Positions 1 to 7,389 of a DNA stretch of 12,452 nt are shown here, piece by piece. The stretch is from Firmicutes bacterium UBA5389 (lineage in GTDB: Bacteria > Bacillota > DTU025): the NCBI GenBank assembly GCA_002409965.1, contig DHON01000071.1, forward strand, positions 1-12,452. Direction: 5' to 3'. The notes beneath the pieces were generated by a model. That model did not search any database. It was given only the letters and a program-made list of their open reading frames with translations, and was not told the DNA's origin. A program made the translations under genes and the position numbers. Within the stretch, counting starts at the first letter, position 1. Each line of letters opens with the position of its first letter.

Positions 1-46
1 GAAAGCGACTCTGGTCCGACTTATACGGTGAACGGACCAAACGGGC

Positions 47-79
47 GCATCGCGCAAAGACTTGTTGAGAGCTACTTAG
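47..79 (+). mobile_element. Truncated relic of the right-edge transposase gene
   Basis: These 33 bases match bases 12417-12449 read on the minus strand at 29 of 33 positions, so the two copies are inverted relative to each other. In one shared frame both read ARKDLL/AWRKDLL-like residues followed by AT and a stop, and two of the four differences are silent there. The match ends within a few bases of the dehydrogenase stop codon, so this looks like a piece of transposase gene cut off by a rearrangement. Its upstream part lies outside the window. Bases 12-18 and 33-39 also form a 7-bp inverted repeat (TGGTCCG/CGGACCA) with a 14-base loop and no U-tract, which is only a weak terminator candidate for the neighbouring gene. 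Confidence 0.55.
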
Positions 80-84
80 TCCTG

Positions 85-1062
85 CTAACTTGGCCCGGCT
101 GAAGGATTGACGATGTTCGGGGGCATCTCGCCCCGTACAGCGGCGCATGCGTTTTCCGCGGCCATTACGGCCATCTTGGTTCTGGTCTCGACGGACGCGC
201 TTGCTACATGAGGGAGCATGACTACATTGCTCATTTGTGCCAGCTCAGGCTGGAAGTCGGGCTCACTCTCGTACACATCTAGGCCCGCTCCGCCGATCTG
301 AGAGTTCTCGAGCGCAGCCACCAAAGCCTTCTCATCCACCACCGGCCCCCGGGACGTGTTTATCAGTATCGCCGTTGGCTTCATCAGCGAGAGTTGCTCG
401 CTGCCGATGAGGTGGAGTGTGGAGTCGGCCAACGGAACGTGCAGGCTCACGAAATCGGATTCCCGGAGCAGATCGGGCAATTGCCGGTATTCGGCGTGAT
501 ACTGTTTCTCGATGCGTTCGGGAAGGCGTGTTTGGTCGTGATAGAGCACCTTCATCCTGAACCCCAACGCGCGTTCGGCCATGGCCTGTCCTATGCGGCC
601 GAATCCGACCAACCCCAGCGTTTTGTGGTGCACGTCACTCCCCAGCAGCAGCATGGGACTCCAACCTCTGTAGTTGCCCTTGCGCATGAACTGGTCAGCC
701 TCAACGATCCGCCTTGCGCACGCCATCAGCAGAGCGAAGGCCAGATCCGCCGTGGTGTCGGTGAGCACTCCGGGGGTGTTAGCGACCATGATGCTGCGCT
801 CCGTGGCAGCGTCCAGGTCGATGTTGTTGTAGCCCACCGCATAGTTGGCTATCACTTTGAGGCGCGGCGCCGCGTCCATCACCTCTGCGTCGATTACATC
901 GGTAAGCAGGCACAACAGTGCGTCCTTGTTCTGCACCCCCGCGAGCAGTTCTTGGCGCGCGCAAGGGCGGTTATGTGGGTTGACTTCGACGTCGAATACC
1001 ATCGCGAGAAGGTCCAGCCCTGGCTGCGGTATTGCTCTTGACACGTATATGCTGTGTCGCAT
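85..1062 (-). CDS. D-2-hydroxyacid dehydrogenase (glyoxylate/hydroxypyruvate reductase type)
   Basis: NAD(P)-dependent oxidoreductase that interconverts a 2-keto acid and a D-2-hydroxy acid in the cytoplasm; the glyoxylate/hydroxypyruvate reductase group is the closest by overall pattern. The protein has 325 residues, the usual length. The Rossmann nucleotide-binding motif GFGRIG is at 153-158. The three catalytic residues of the family are present: Arg238 in NTSRGP, Glu267 in YESEP and His285 in LPHVAS. An Asp (176) near the end of the second Rossmann strand would favour NAD over NADP, which is an inference. The ATG at 1062 is chosen because GGAGG lies nine bases upstream and the family N-terminus (MRHSIYVSRAIP) starts there; an in-frame extension back to 1170 has no homology. 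The gene is transcribed away from the liv operon and its stop abuts a transposase relic. The true substrate cannot be read from the sequence. Confidence 0.93.
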   Translation of the reverse strand: MRHSIYVSRAIPQPGLDLLAMVFDVEVNPHNRPCARQELLAGVQNKDALLCLLTDVIDAEVMDAAPRLKVIANYAVGYNNIDLDAATERSIMVANTPGVLTDTTADLAFALLMACARRIVEADQFMRKGNYRGWSPMLLLGSDVHHKTLGLVGFGRIGQAMAERALGFRMKVLYHDQTRLPERIEKQYHAEYRQLPDLLRESDFVSLHVPLADSTLHLIGSEQLSLMKPTAILINTSRGPVVDEKALVAALENSQIGGAGLDVYESEPDFQPELAQMSNVVMLPHVASASVETRTKMAVMAAENACAAVRGEMPPNIVNPSAGPS

Positions 1063-1126
1063 TAGCTGCCTACCTCCTACGAGCTTGCTGCGAATCCGGC
1101 CAATCAGCGTGATGATCGGCAGATCA

Positions 1127-1135
1127 ATTGTATCA
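1127..1135 (-). promoter_or_regulatory. Candidate extended -10 promoter for the dehydrogenase
   Basis: Read on the minus strand this is TGATACAAT, an extended -10 (TGn followed by TACAAT, five of six matches to TATAAT). No good -35 hexamer is found 15-18 bases upstream, as is common for extended -10 promoters. Transcription from here would give a leader of about 55-60 bases. An 11-base palindrome ATCAGCGTGAT lies in that leader (about 1103-1113) and could be a regulator site. Confidence 0.4.
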
Positions 1136-1253
1136 GAGATTCTGCTGTCGGTTCTGCGTAAGCATGACACGCTCGATTGGAGCAGGACATTGCCATCAAG
1201 CGGGCCTTCCGCTTTTCCCTGCTAAACCCCGAAAAGAATTCCCCGTGGACCAC

Positions 1254-1282
1254 TTGACACTCATGCGGCGCGCCTGTATAAT
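1254..1282 (+). promoter_or_regulatory. Consensus sigma70-type promoter of the liv operon
   Basis: A perfect TTGACA (1254-1259) and a perfect TATAAT (1277-1282) are separated by the optimal 17 bases. Start of transcription is expected near 1289, giving a leader of about 75 bases before the TTG start at 1365. All five downstream plus-strand genes can be read from it. A promoter this close to consensus is expected to be strong unless repressed or attenuated. Confidence 0.88.
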
Positions 1283-1301
1283 CCTTCACAATACCCAGTT
1301 G

Positions 1302-1333
1302 GCGGGGGCAAGAAGGTGTCCACTTTGCCCCGC
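1302..1333 (+). promoter_or_regulatory. Leader hairpin between promoter and binding-protein gene
   Basis: GCGGGGGCAA (1302-1311) pairs with TTGCCCCGC (1325-1333), giving nine base pairs with one bulged G and a loop of about 13 bases. It lies wholly inside the predicted leader, just before the GGAGG at 1352-1356. There is no U-tract after it, so it is not an intrinsic terminator. It could stabilise the 5' end of the mRNA or bind a regulator. No known riboswitch class was recognised. Confidence 0.5.
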
Positions 1334-1364
1334 TAGCACATCTATCAGTGAGGAGGAGAGGCAG

Positions 1365-2504
1365 TTGTTGAGAAAGTCCCTAGTATTGGTGGTCTTGGTT
1401 CTGCTTATTATGAGCGCTGTTGCGCTGGGAGCCGAGGAGATTATCATCGGCCTAGTTACGCCGGTCACCGGCGATGTTGCGACTTTCGGAATGTCCGTGA
1501 GGAACGCTGCTCTCCTCTGGGAGAAGCAAGTCAACAGCCGCGGCGGCATCCAGGGCCGCAAGGTCAAGATACTTGTGGAGGACGACAAGGGAACGCCGGC
1601 TGAAACGGCTAACGCTGTGTCCAAACTGATCAGCCAGAGCAAGGTACTCATGATCATGGGCCCTGTGACCAGCAAGTGTGCGAATGCTGGGGCTCCCATC
1701 GGCCAGGCCAATAAAGTCCCGGTTCTGACCCCGACCGCCACTGACCAGGCAGTAACCGCTATCGGCGACCATGTCTTCAGAGCCTGCTTCATCGATCCGT
1801 TCCAGGGCCAGGTTATGAGCAAGTTCGCTCTTGAGACCCTCAAGGCCAAGACTGCCGCAATGCTCTACGACATCGGCAATGACTACACCAAGGGACTTGC
1901 GGAGAACTTCAAGAAGTTCTTTGAGGCCGGCGGCGGCAAGGTGGTAGTTAGCGAGACGTACGGCGCCGGCGAATCCGACTTCTCAGCGCAGCTCACCAAG
2001 ATCAAGAAAGCCAATCCGGATGTGCTGTGGCTTCCCGACTACTACAACACCGTTGGTCTCATCACCAGGCAGGCCCGGCAGCTGGGCATCAAGAAGGCAG
2101 TCTTCCTGGGCGCCGATGGATGGGATTCGCCGGAGCTGCTACCCATTGCAGGCGAGTCCATAGAGGGCGGGTTCTTCAGCAACCACTTCTTTGCGGGATC
2201 GACCCAACCAGCGGTTGTTGCCTTCGTCAGGGACTATGAGGCAGCGTACAAGTCCGAACCCGATGCTCTTGCGGCTCTTACATGGGATGCATGCGCAATT
2301 GCTGAAAGCGCGTTGAACGCGTCGATAAAGAAGGTCGGCAAGCTCGATAGGGCCGCCCTCCGCGATGCGCTCGCTGCAACCCGCGATGCGCAGGGCGTCT
2401 CAGGCAAGATGGCATTCGACGAGAACCGCAACCCGATCAAGCCTGCGGTCATCCTTGAGGTGAAGAACGCGAAATTCGCCTACAAGTCGACTATCAATCC
2501 GTGA
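1365..2504 (+). CDS. Liv-type (HAAT) ABC transporter substrate-binding protein
   Basis: Extracytoplasmic receptor that captures a branched-chain amino acid, amide or similar solute and delivers it to the membrane permeases encoded downstream. The protein has 379 residues. Residues 2-23 are a hydrophobic signal ending ALGA before EE, a signal peptidase I site with no lipobox cysteine. The mature part follows the periplasmic-binding-protein type I pattern: IGLVTPVTGD near 28-37, GGIQGRKV (60-67), GPVTSK (99-104) and LTPTATD (121-127), the latter two at the positions that hold the ligand's amino and carboxyl groups in LivJ, then FIDPFQG (142-148) and GADGWD (249-254). The TTG at 1365 is preferred because AGGAGG (1351-1356) sits eight bases upstream; TTG at 1368 is equally possible. 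An open frame reaches back to 1128, but it would place the promoter inside the gene. First gene of the operon; exact ligand unknown. Confidence 0.92.
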   Translation: MLRKSLVLVVLVLLIMSAVALGAEEIIIGLVTPVTGDVATFGMSVRNAALLWEKQVNSRGGIQGRKVKILVEDDKGTPAETANAVSKLISQSKVLMIMGPVTSKCANAGAPIGQANKVPVLTPTATDQAVTAIGDHVFRACFIDPFQGQVMSKFALETLKAKTAAMLYDIGNDYTKGLAENFKKFFEAGGGKVVVSETYGAGESDFSAQLTKIKKANPDVLWLPDYYNTVGLITRQARQLGIKKAVFLGADGWDSPELLPIAGESIEGGFFSNHFFAGSTQPAVVAFVRDYEAAYKSEPDALAALTWDACAIAESALNASIKKVGKLDRAALRDALAATRDAQGVSGKMAFDENRNPIKPAVILEVKNAKFAYKSTINP

Positions 2505-2569
2505 TTCGCCGGCGTTGGTCGCGAACGCGCGTATCCAAGCGGTAGATAACAACTTTTGGGAAGCGACGA

Positions 2570-2601
2570 GCAGGGGGGCATTTCGCTGCCCCCTTGCTTT
2601 T
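2570..2601 (+). terminator. Intrinsic terminator-like hairpin after the binding-protein gene
   Basis: GCAGGGGGGCA (2570-2580) pairs with TGCCCCCTTGC (2587-2597) over 11 positions with one G-U wobble and a six-base loop, followed by TTTT (2598-2601). It lies 66 bases after the binding-protein stop and just before the livH ribosome binding site. Partial termination here would give more binding protein than permease and ATPase, a common arrangement for ABC importers. Confidence 0.8.
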
Positions 2602-2620
2602 GTGGTAGAGGTGATCATCT

Positions 2621-3517
2621 TTGCCTGGCGGTCTGGATATCAGTATGGTCGTACAGCAGCTAGTCAACGGGTTGGCCCTGGGCAGCGTGTATGCGCTTAT
2701 CGCCCTGGGCTACACTATGGTATATGGAATCGTACGCCTGATAAACTTCGCTCACGGCGACATATTCATGCTCGGCGCCTACTACGGCTACTTCGCTATC
2801 ACCATGTTCAAGATACCATTCGCGCTTGCTCTGCCCCTGGCAATGGGCCTGGCGGCGGTGACCGGCATGGCGGTCGAGAGGTTGGCGTACAAACCTCTCA
2901 GGCAGGCGCCGCGCATCGCCTCGCTCATAACCGCGATTGGGGTGTCGCTGCTCCTTCAGAACCTGGGGCTGAAGTTCTTCGAGGCCAGGCCCAGGCCTTA
3001 CCCAAGGATCATCCCGATGGTGGTGTGGGACGTGGGCGGCGTGGTAGTCTCCAACGTGCAGCTTATCATGCTGGCGCTGGCCATAGCGCTCATGGTTCTG
3101 ATCAGCCTGATCGTCTACCGGACCAAGATCGGCAAGGCGATGCGGGCTGTTTCGTTCGACAAAGACGCAGCGAGGCTCATGGGAATCGACGCCGACATGG
3201 TCATCGGCGTCACCTTCGCGCTGGGCTCGGCCTTGGCTGCCGCCGGCGGGATGCTTGTGGGCTTTTACTATAATCGCATTTCTCCGACGATGGGCGCCAT
3301 GTACGGCCTCAAAGCATTCGTCGCGGCTGTGGTGGGCGGCATCGGGATAGTGCCCGGCGCCATGCTGGGCGGGCTGATAATGGGAGTCGCCGAGGTCTTC
3401 GTGATAGCCTTCGTATCGTCCATGCTCAAGGACGCCATAGCCTTCGCGATCCTTATCGTCATCCTACTGTTCAAGCCTGCGGGTCTGCTTGGGCGGGCCG
3501 TCAGGGAGAAAGTGTAG
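2621..3517 (+). CDS. LivH-type ABC transporter permease
   Basis: Integral membrane permease that forms, with the LivM domain of the next gene, the translocation path of the importer. The protein has 298 residues, normal for LivH, and is mostly hydrophobic helices. Family blocks are clear: GYTMVYGIVRLINFAHGD (30-47), the cytoplasmic loop with DKDAARLMGID (180-190) thought to contact the ATPase, and VGGIGIVPGAMLGG (238-251). The TTG at 2621 is chosen because GAGGTGATC (2608-2616) is an exact nine-base match to the anti-Shine-Dalgarno complement, with its core nine bases from the start. An ATG at residue 9 (2645) is the alternative. The gene is separated from the binding-protein gene by an intrinsic hairpin and from the next gene by seven bases. 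Confidence 0.92.
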   Translation: MPGGLDISMVVQQLVNGLALGSVYALIALGYTMVYGIVRLINFAHGDIFMLGAYYGYFAITMFKIPFALALPLAMGLAAVTGMAVERLAYKPLRQAPRIASLITAIGVSLLLQNLGLKFFEARPRPYPRIIPMVVWDVGGVVVSNVQLIMLALAIALMVLISLIVYRTKIGKAMRAVSFDKDAARLMGIDADMVIGVTFALGSALAAAGGMLVGFYYNRISPTMGAMYGLKAFVAAVVGGIGIVPGAMLGGLIMGVAEVFVIAFVSSMLKDAIAFAILIVILLFKPAGLLGRAVREKV

Positions 3518-3524
3518 GTGAGCG

Positions 3525-5333
3525 ATGGTGAGTGAAGCAAAGGCAACTGTGGCGAAGAGTATTGGGACGAGGGCGACTGACGGGAAGCAGCTTACCCGAG
3601 GCGCCGTCGCTCTGGGGGGCCTCGCAGCCGGGTACTTCCTGGTCGTGGGGCTGCATCGCGCGGGCGTGTTGATCAGCGATTACTACCTTCAGATACTGAT
3701 CTGGGTCGGCATAAACACCATCATGGGCGTTAGCCTCAACCTGATAAATGGGTTCACGGGCCAGTTCTCTCTGGGTCATGCAGGCTTCATGGCGATAGGG
3801 GCCTATGTTGCGGCATACATGACCAAGATCTTGGGCGCTCCGTTCGCTCCGGCTCTGTTGGTCGGCGGCACTGCCGCGGCCCTTGGCGGTCTGGTGGTTG
3901 GCATCCCCGCACTGAGGCTGGCAGGCGACTACCTGGCCATCGCCACGCTGGGGTTTGGCGAGATCATCCGAGTCATCATACTCAACCTGGATGTCGTGGG
4001 CGGCCCCAGGGGACTTCCGGGCATCCCTGCGCACACGACCTTTCTATGGGTGTACGCCATGGCGGCTGCGACCGTGGTCATTGTGAGAAACCTGATATGG
4101 TCGAGGCAAGGACGGGCACTGGTGGCGATACGCGAAGATGAGACCGCCGCCGAGACTATGGGGGTTGACACCACTCGCTACAAGATAATGGCGTTCGTGG
4201 TGGGCGCCTTCTTTGCAGGCGTGGCCGGAGGGTTGTACGCTCACAAGATAACCTTCATCGATCCGAGCCAATTCGACTTCATGAAGTCAATAGAAGCCCT
4301 AGTCATCATAGTCCTTGGGGGACTGGGCAGCATCACCGGAACGGTGCTGGCGGCTTTCGTCGTGACGTTCCTGCCGGAGGCGCTGCGAGCTTTTGCCGAC
4401 TACAGGATGATAATCTACTCGCTCATGCTGATCCTGATGATGCTCTACCGGCCCAGGGGCCTCATGGGCACCGCCGAGTTCGGCTTTAGGCAATTGGGCC
4501 TGGGAGACGCGCGCAGCTCCGCCCGGGATGTTGGTGGCCAGGCGATGGGGAGAAACGATGGCCCGCCTCCGGTGCTGGAGACTCGCGGTGTGTGTATGGA
4601 CTTCGGCGGGCTCAGGGCGGTGTCGGACTTCTGCATGACGCTTCGCCAGGGCGAGCTGGTGGGGTTGATCGGGCCCAACGGCGCAGGCAAAACCACGGTC
4701 TTCAACGTCCTGACGGGACTCTCAGAGGCGACTTGCGGGAGCGTCCATTTCATGGGGAACGATATCACCCGCAAGCGGCCTTCGGAGATCAACGACATGG
4801 GGATAGCTCGCACATTCCAGAATATACGTCTGTTTAGCAACCTCACTGTCCTAGACAACGTGCGGATTGCGTTTCGCGGCGAACGTCCATACTCCATGAC
4901 GGAAGCGGTCCTGAGAGCGGGGCGCTACTCGTCTCAGGAGGAAGAGATATGCCGCAAGTCCATGGAGTTTCTCCGGCTGTTCGGGCTGGACGATCGGGCA
5001 TCCGAGATCGCAGGCAAGCTGCCGTACGGCGCCCAGAGGCGGCTTGAGATGGCCCGGGCTCTGGCCACGGGGCCGAAGTTGCTGCTGCTGGATGAGCCCG
5101 CGGCAGGCATGAACCCTCAGGAGACCCATGAACTCCTCGAGCTGATCAGGTGGATTCATGAGAGGTTCGATCTTACCGTGCTCCTCATCGAGCACGACAT
5201 GAACCTTGTGATGAAACTGTGCCAGCGCATCATAGTCCTCGACTATGGTAACACCATTGCCGACGACGCTCCGGCCGACATCGTGAAGAACAGACGCGTG
5301 ATCGATGCGTATCTGGGGGAGGAGGCGGTCTGA
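3525..5333 (+). CDS. LivM-LivG fusion: permease and ATPase in one protein
   Basis: One continuous 602-residue frame carries both the second permease and the first ATPase of the importer, which are usually separate genes. Residues about 25-315 are LivM: GFTGQFSLGHAGFMAIGAY (76-94), REDETAAETMGVD (203-215) and LGGLGSITG (264-272). A polar linker (about 318-348) leads into LivG: Walker A GPNGAGKTT (383-391), Q-loop Gln432, signature YGAQRRLEMA (501-510), Walker B ending LLDEP (521-525) and H-loop His557. The signature has YGAQ where LSGGQ stands in other ABC proteins, similar to the LivG family pattern. The ATG at 3525 has AGGTG (3516-3520) upstream, overlapping the livH stop. An in-frame ATG at residue 341 (4545) is where a separate LivG would normally begin, so internal initiation is possible, although the site upstream is weak. 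Fused LivM-LivG proteins are known elsewhere. Confidence 0.93.
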   Translation: MVSEAKATVAKSIGTRATDGKQLTRGAVALGGLAAGYFLVVGLHRAGVLISDYYLQILIWVGINTIMGVSLNLINGFTGQFSLGHAGFMAIGAYVAAYMTKILGAPFAPALLVGGTAAALGGLVVGIPALRLAGDYLAIATLGFGEIIRVIILNLDVVGGPRGLPGIPAHTTFLWVYAMAAATVVIVRNLIWSRQGRALVAIREDETAAETMGVDTTRYKIMAFVVGAFFAGVAGGLYAHKITFIDPSQFDFMKSIEALVIIVLGGLGSITGTVLAAFVVTFLPEALRAFADYRMIIYSLMLILMMLYRPRGLMGTAEFGFRQLGLGDARSSARDVGGQAMGRNDGPPPVLETRGVCMDFGGLRAVSDFCMTLRQGELVGLIGPNGAGKTTVFNVLTGLSEATCGSVHFMGNDITRKRPSEINDMGIARTFQNIRLFSNLTVLDNVRIAFRGERPYSMTEAVLRAGRYSSQEEEICRKSMEFLRLFGLDDRASEIAGKLPYGAQRRLEMARALATGPKLLLLDEPAAGMNPQETHELLELIRWIHERFDLTVLLIEHDMNLVMKLCQRIIVLDYGNTIADDAPADIVKNRRVIDAYLGEEAV

Positions 5334-6106
5334 TGCTGCTGGAAGTTGAGAATCTGCATGTACACTACGGCGCGATCCACGCTCTCAAAGGCGTATCGTT
5401 CAGCATCGACTTTGGCGAGATCGTCACTCTGATCGGCGCCAACGGCGCTGGGAAGAGCACCGTCCTCCGCACCATATCCGGGCTCATACGCCCCACGGAC
5501 GGGTCCATGACATATCAGACGGCGCTGACGGGGAGCTCGACCGGCACCAGCGGCGCAGGCAGCACAGGCGGCGCCGAACGGCAGGTGAACCTGTGCTCGT
5601 TGCCCGCCCACAGGCTGGTAGACCTGGGGATATCGCAGGTGCCGGAGGGGAGGCGGATCTTTCCCAACCTGACCGTCATGGACAACCTGGAGCTTGGCGC
5701 CTACTGCAGGCGCGATAAGGCCGAGGTCGCGCGAGATTTCCAGATGGTGTTCGATCTGTTTCCCCGGCTCAAGGAGAGGCGCGCTCAGGCGGCAGGGACC
5801 CTGTCCGGCGGCGAGCAGCAGATGCTGGCGATGGGGCGAGGGCTGATGTCCAGGCCGGACCTGCTTCTGCTGGACGAGCCGTCAATGGGGCTCGCGCCGC
5901 TTCTCGTGCGGGAGATCTTCGAGGTCATAGCGAGGATAAACCAGTCGGGCACCGCGATTCTGCTGGTGGAACAGAACGCCTCCATGGCGTTGGCGGTGGC
6001 AAGCCGGGCCTACGTGCTCGAAACCGGCAGCATAGCCCTGCAGGGATCCGCTGCCGAACTCGCGAAAGACCCCAGGGTGCAAGCGGCGTATCTCGGGAGC
6101 GCCTGA
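5333..6106 (+). CDS. LivF-type ABC transporter ATP-binding protein
   Basis: Second ATPase of the importer, expected to pair with the LivG domain and power uptake at the inner face of the membrane. The protein has 257 residues, about 20 more than usual. Walker A GANGAGKST is at 35-43, the signature LSGGEQQ at 157-163 and Walker B LLLLDEP at 177-183. VEQN (212-215) has Gln214 at the H-loop position, as is usual for LivF. The extra length is a Gly/Ser/Thr/Ala-rich stretch at about 62-84, between the strand after LIRPTDG and the conserved PAHRLVDLGI. The start overlaps the previous stop (TGATG) and has GGAGG just upstream, so the gene is translationally coupled to the LivM-LivG fusion. Confidence 0.93.
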   Translation: MLLEVENLHVHYGAIHALKGVSFSIDFGEIVTLIGANGAGKSTVLRTISGLIRPTDGSMTYQTALTGSSTGTSGAGSTGGAERQVNLCSLPAHRLVDLGISQVPEGRRIFPNLTVMDNLELGAYCRRDKAEVARDFQMVFDLFPRLKERRAQAAGTLSGGEQQMLAMGRGLMSRPDLLLLDEPSMGLAPLLVREIFEVIARINQSGTAILLVEQNASMALAVASRAYVLETGSIALQGSAAELAKDPRVQAAYLGSA

Positions 6107-6136
6107 TCGAGACGCGCCTGTTGGGGGGGCGGGTGG

Positions 6137-7330
6137 ATGGAGATTGGCGGTGAGTTCTGCTTTGCCGACATCAGCGCGGCCGCGGACGGGGAGGCGCGTG
6201 TGGCGGACTTGCTCGACGGCTGGTCCCGGCGGTACCCGGTAACCCTGCTTTCCAGCGGACGGTCGGCGTATCTCAACTTCTGGCTGACCCTGCGGCATGC
6301 GGGGCGCGAACTCGATGCGGTGTTGCTGCCTTCATACCTGTGCTACTCCATATTGATGCCTTTCCGTAGGATGGGGATCCGGGTCGAGTACTACCGAGTC
6401 GATGCCGACCTCTCGCCGGACTGGCAAGATCTCGAGCGCAAGGCGGAGAAGCTTGGGGGCAGGGCAGCGGCGGTGATCGTCAACTACTTCGGTTTCCCGG
6501 AGTCGGGCAACGCCGATGCAGCACGGGCTATCGACCGCATCAGGCAGACGGGCACGTGTGTTGTGTACGATGCTACACACAGCCTGCTGGATTACTGTCC
6601 CTGGCCGGTCGAGGATTCCTGCCGGGATTCAGCCCCGGTCGCAGTTCCACTTGCCGATGTATGCATAACGAGCCTGCGCAAAGCGCTGCCTGTGGTGGAC
6701 GGCGCGGCGGTGGTGTGGCTAGGCGGCGCTCGGCCCGCGCCCGCCCTGCGCGCCACGGCGGAGAGGATCGACTCCTACTTCAGCTCGCGGGCCTTGGCCA
6801 TGGTGCTCAAGGCTTCATATGTACTGGACGACTGCGGCATCCGCCAGAACTACCTGAACCTGTATGATCAGGCTGAGGCCGCTCTCGATGGGGAGTTAAG
6901 CGCGACCGGCGCAATGTCCGGCGTGTCCAGGTCGATCATCAAGCGGCTGGACGTGGAGCGAATCCGGCGCGCTCGGCGGGAGAATTACGCCGAACTAGTG
7001 AAAGAGCTGCATGGGCAAGGCGCGCGGCGCGGGCAGGAAGGGAGCCGCCTTGGGTTTGGGCTGCTCTTCCCGGAGCTGCCCGATGGCGTAGTGCCGCTGG
7101 GATGCCCGGTGGTTGCGGATGAGCGCGATGCGCTACGGGAGCACCTCGCGACCCGTGGTATACTGACCCAGGTTCTCTGGCAGAGCCCGCCTGAGGTGCC
7201 GCGGGAGGAGTTCCAAGAGAGCTGGCTGCTGTCCCAGCGCATACTTGTTCTCCCGTGCGATCAGCGCTATTCGGCCCAGCATATGGCTGAAGTGGCGCGC
7301 GCGGTGCGCCAGTGGCTCAGCTCCAGGTGA
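6137..7330 (+). CDS. DegT/DnrJ/EryC1-like PLP-dependent enzyme
   Basis: Predicted fold-type I pyridoxal-phosphate enzyme, 397 residues, soluble and cytoplasmic. The layout matches the DegT sugar/amino-acid aminotransferase group: a small-residue phosphate-binding stretch SSGRSAY (39-45), LPSYLCYS (64-71), VIVNYFGFP (113-121), the Asp that contacts the pyridine nitrogen in YDATHSL (Asp145), and a likely Schiff-base lysine in ITSLRKALP (Lys182). The C-terminal ILVLPCDQRYS (369-379) resembles the family's LPLYPGL-type ending. The match is distant, so the amino donor and acceptor cannot be assigned. The gene starts 30 bases after livF behind a GGGGGGG run and is almost certainly in the same operon, so its substrate may be the imported solute or its keto acid. 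A polysaccharide or antibiotic sugar role, common in DegT enzymes, has no support from the neighbours. Confidence 0.75.
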   Translation: MEIGGEFCFADISAAADGEARVADLLDGWSRRYPVTLLSSGRSAYLNFWLTLRHAGRELDAVLLPSYLCYSILMPFRRMGIRVEYYRVDADLSPDWQDLERKAEKLGGRAAAVIVNYFGFPESGNADAARAIDRIRQTGTCVVYDATHSLLDYCPWPVEDSCRDSAPVAVPLADVCITSLRKALPVVDGAAVVWLGGARPAPALRATAERIDSYFSSRALAMVLKASYVLDDCGIRQNYLNLYDQAEAALDGELSATGAMSGVSRSIIKRLDVERIRRARRENYAELVKELHGQGARRGQEGSRLGFGLLFPELPDGVVPLGCPVVADERDALREHLATRGILTQVLWQSPPEVPREEFQESWLLSQRILVLPCDQRYSAQHMAEVARAVRQWLSSR

Positions 7331-7343
7331 AGCCGGGCAAGAC

Positions 7344-7374
7344 AAAACCGTCCCGCCCTCGTGGGGCGGGACGG
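7344..7374 (-). terminator. Intrinsic terminator between convergent genes
   Basis: CCGTCCCGCCC (7348-7358) and GGGCGGGACGG (7364-7374) form a perfect 11-bp stem with a five-base loop. Read on the minus strand it is followed directly by TTTT (7347-7344), so it is a proper rho-independent terminator for the lipoprotein gene, whose stop is 16 bases away. On the plus strand the stem follows the PLP-enzyme gene but lacks a U-tract, so termination in that direction would be weaker. Confidence 0.9.
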
Positions 7375-7389
7375 CCCGGATTCGCTGGG

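Noticed and set aside
394..1041. Open frame of 215 codons on the plus strand
   Set aside because: It lies antisense within the dehydrogenase gene, whose family motifs and ribosome binding site are clear; the translation shows no domain pattern.
1128..1364. N-terminal extension of the binding protein back to 1128
   Set aside because: It would include the consensus promoter and put 79 unrelated residues before the signal peptide; the TTG at 1365 has a proper ribosome binding site.
2515..3273. Open frame of 252 codons on the plus strand overlapping livH
   Set aside because: It is a frame shadow: livH has all its family blocks in the other frame, and this translation is an Arg/Gly/His-rich string.
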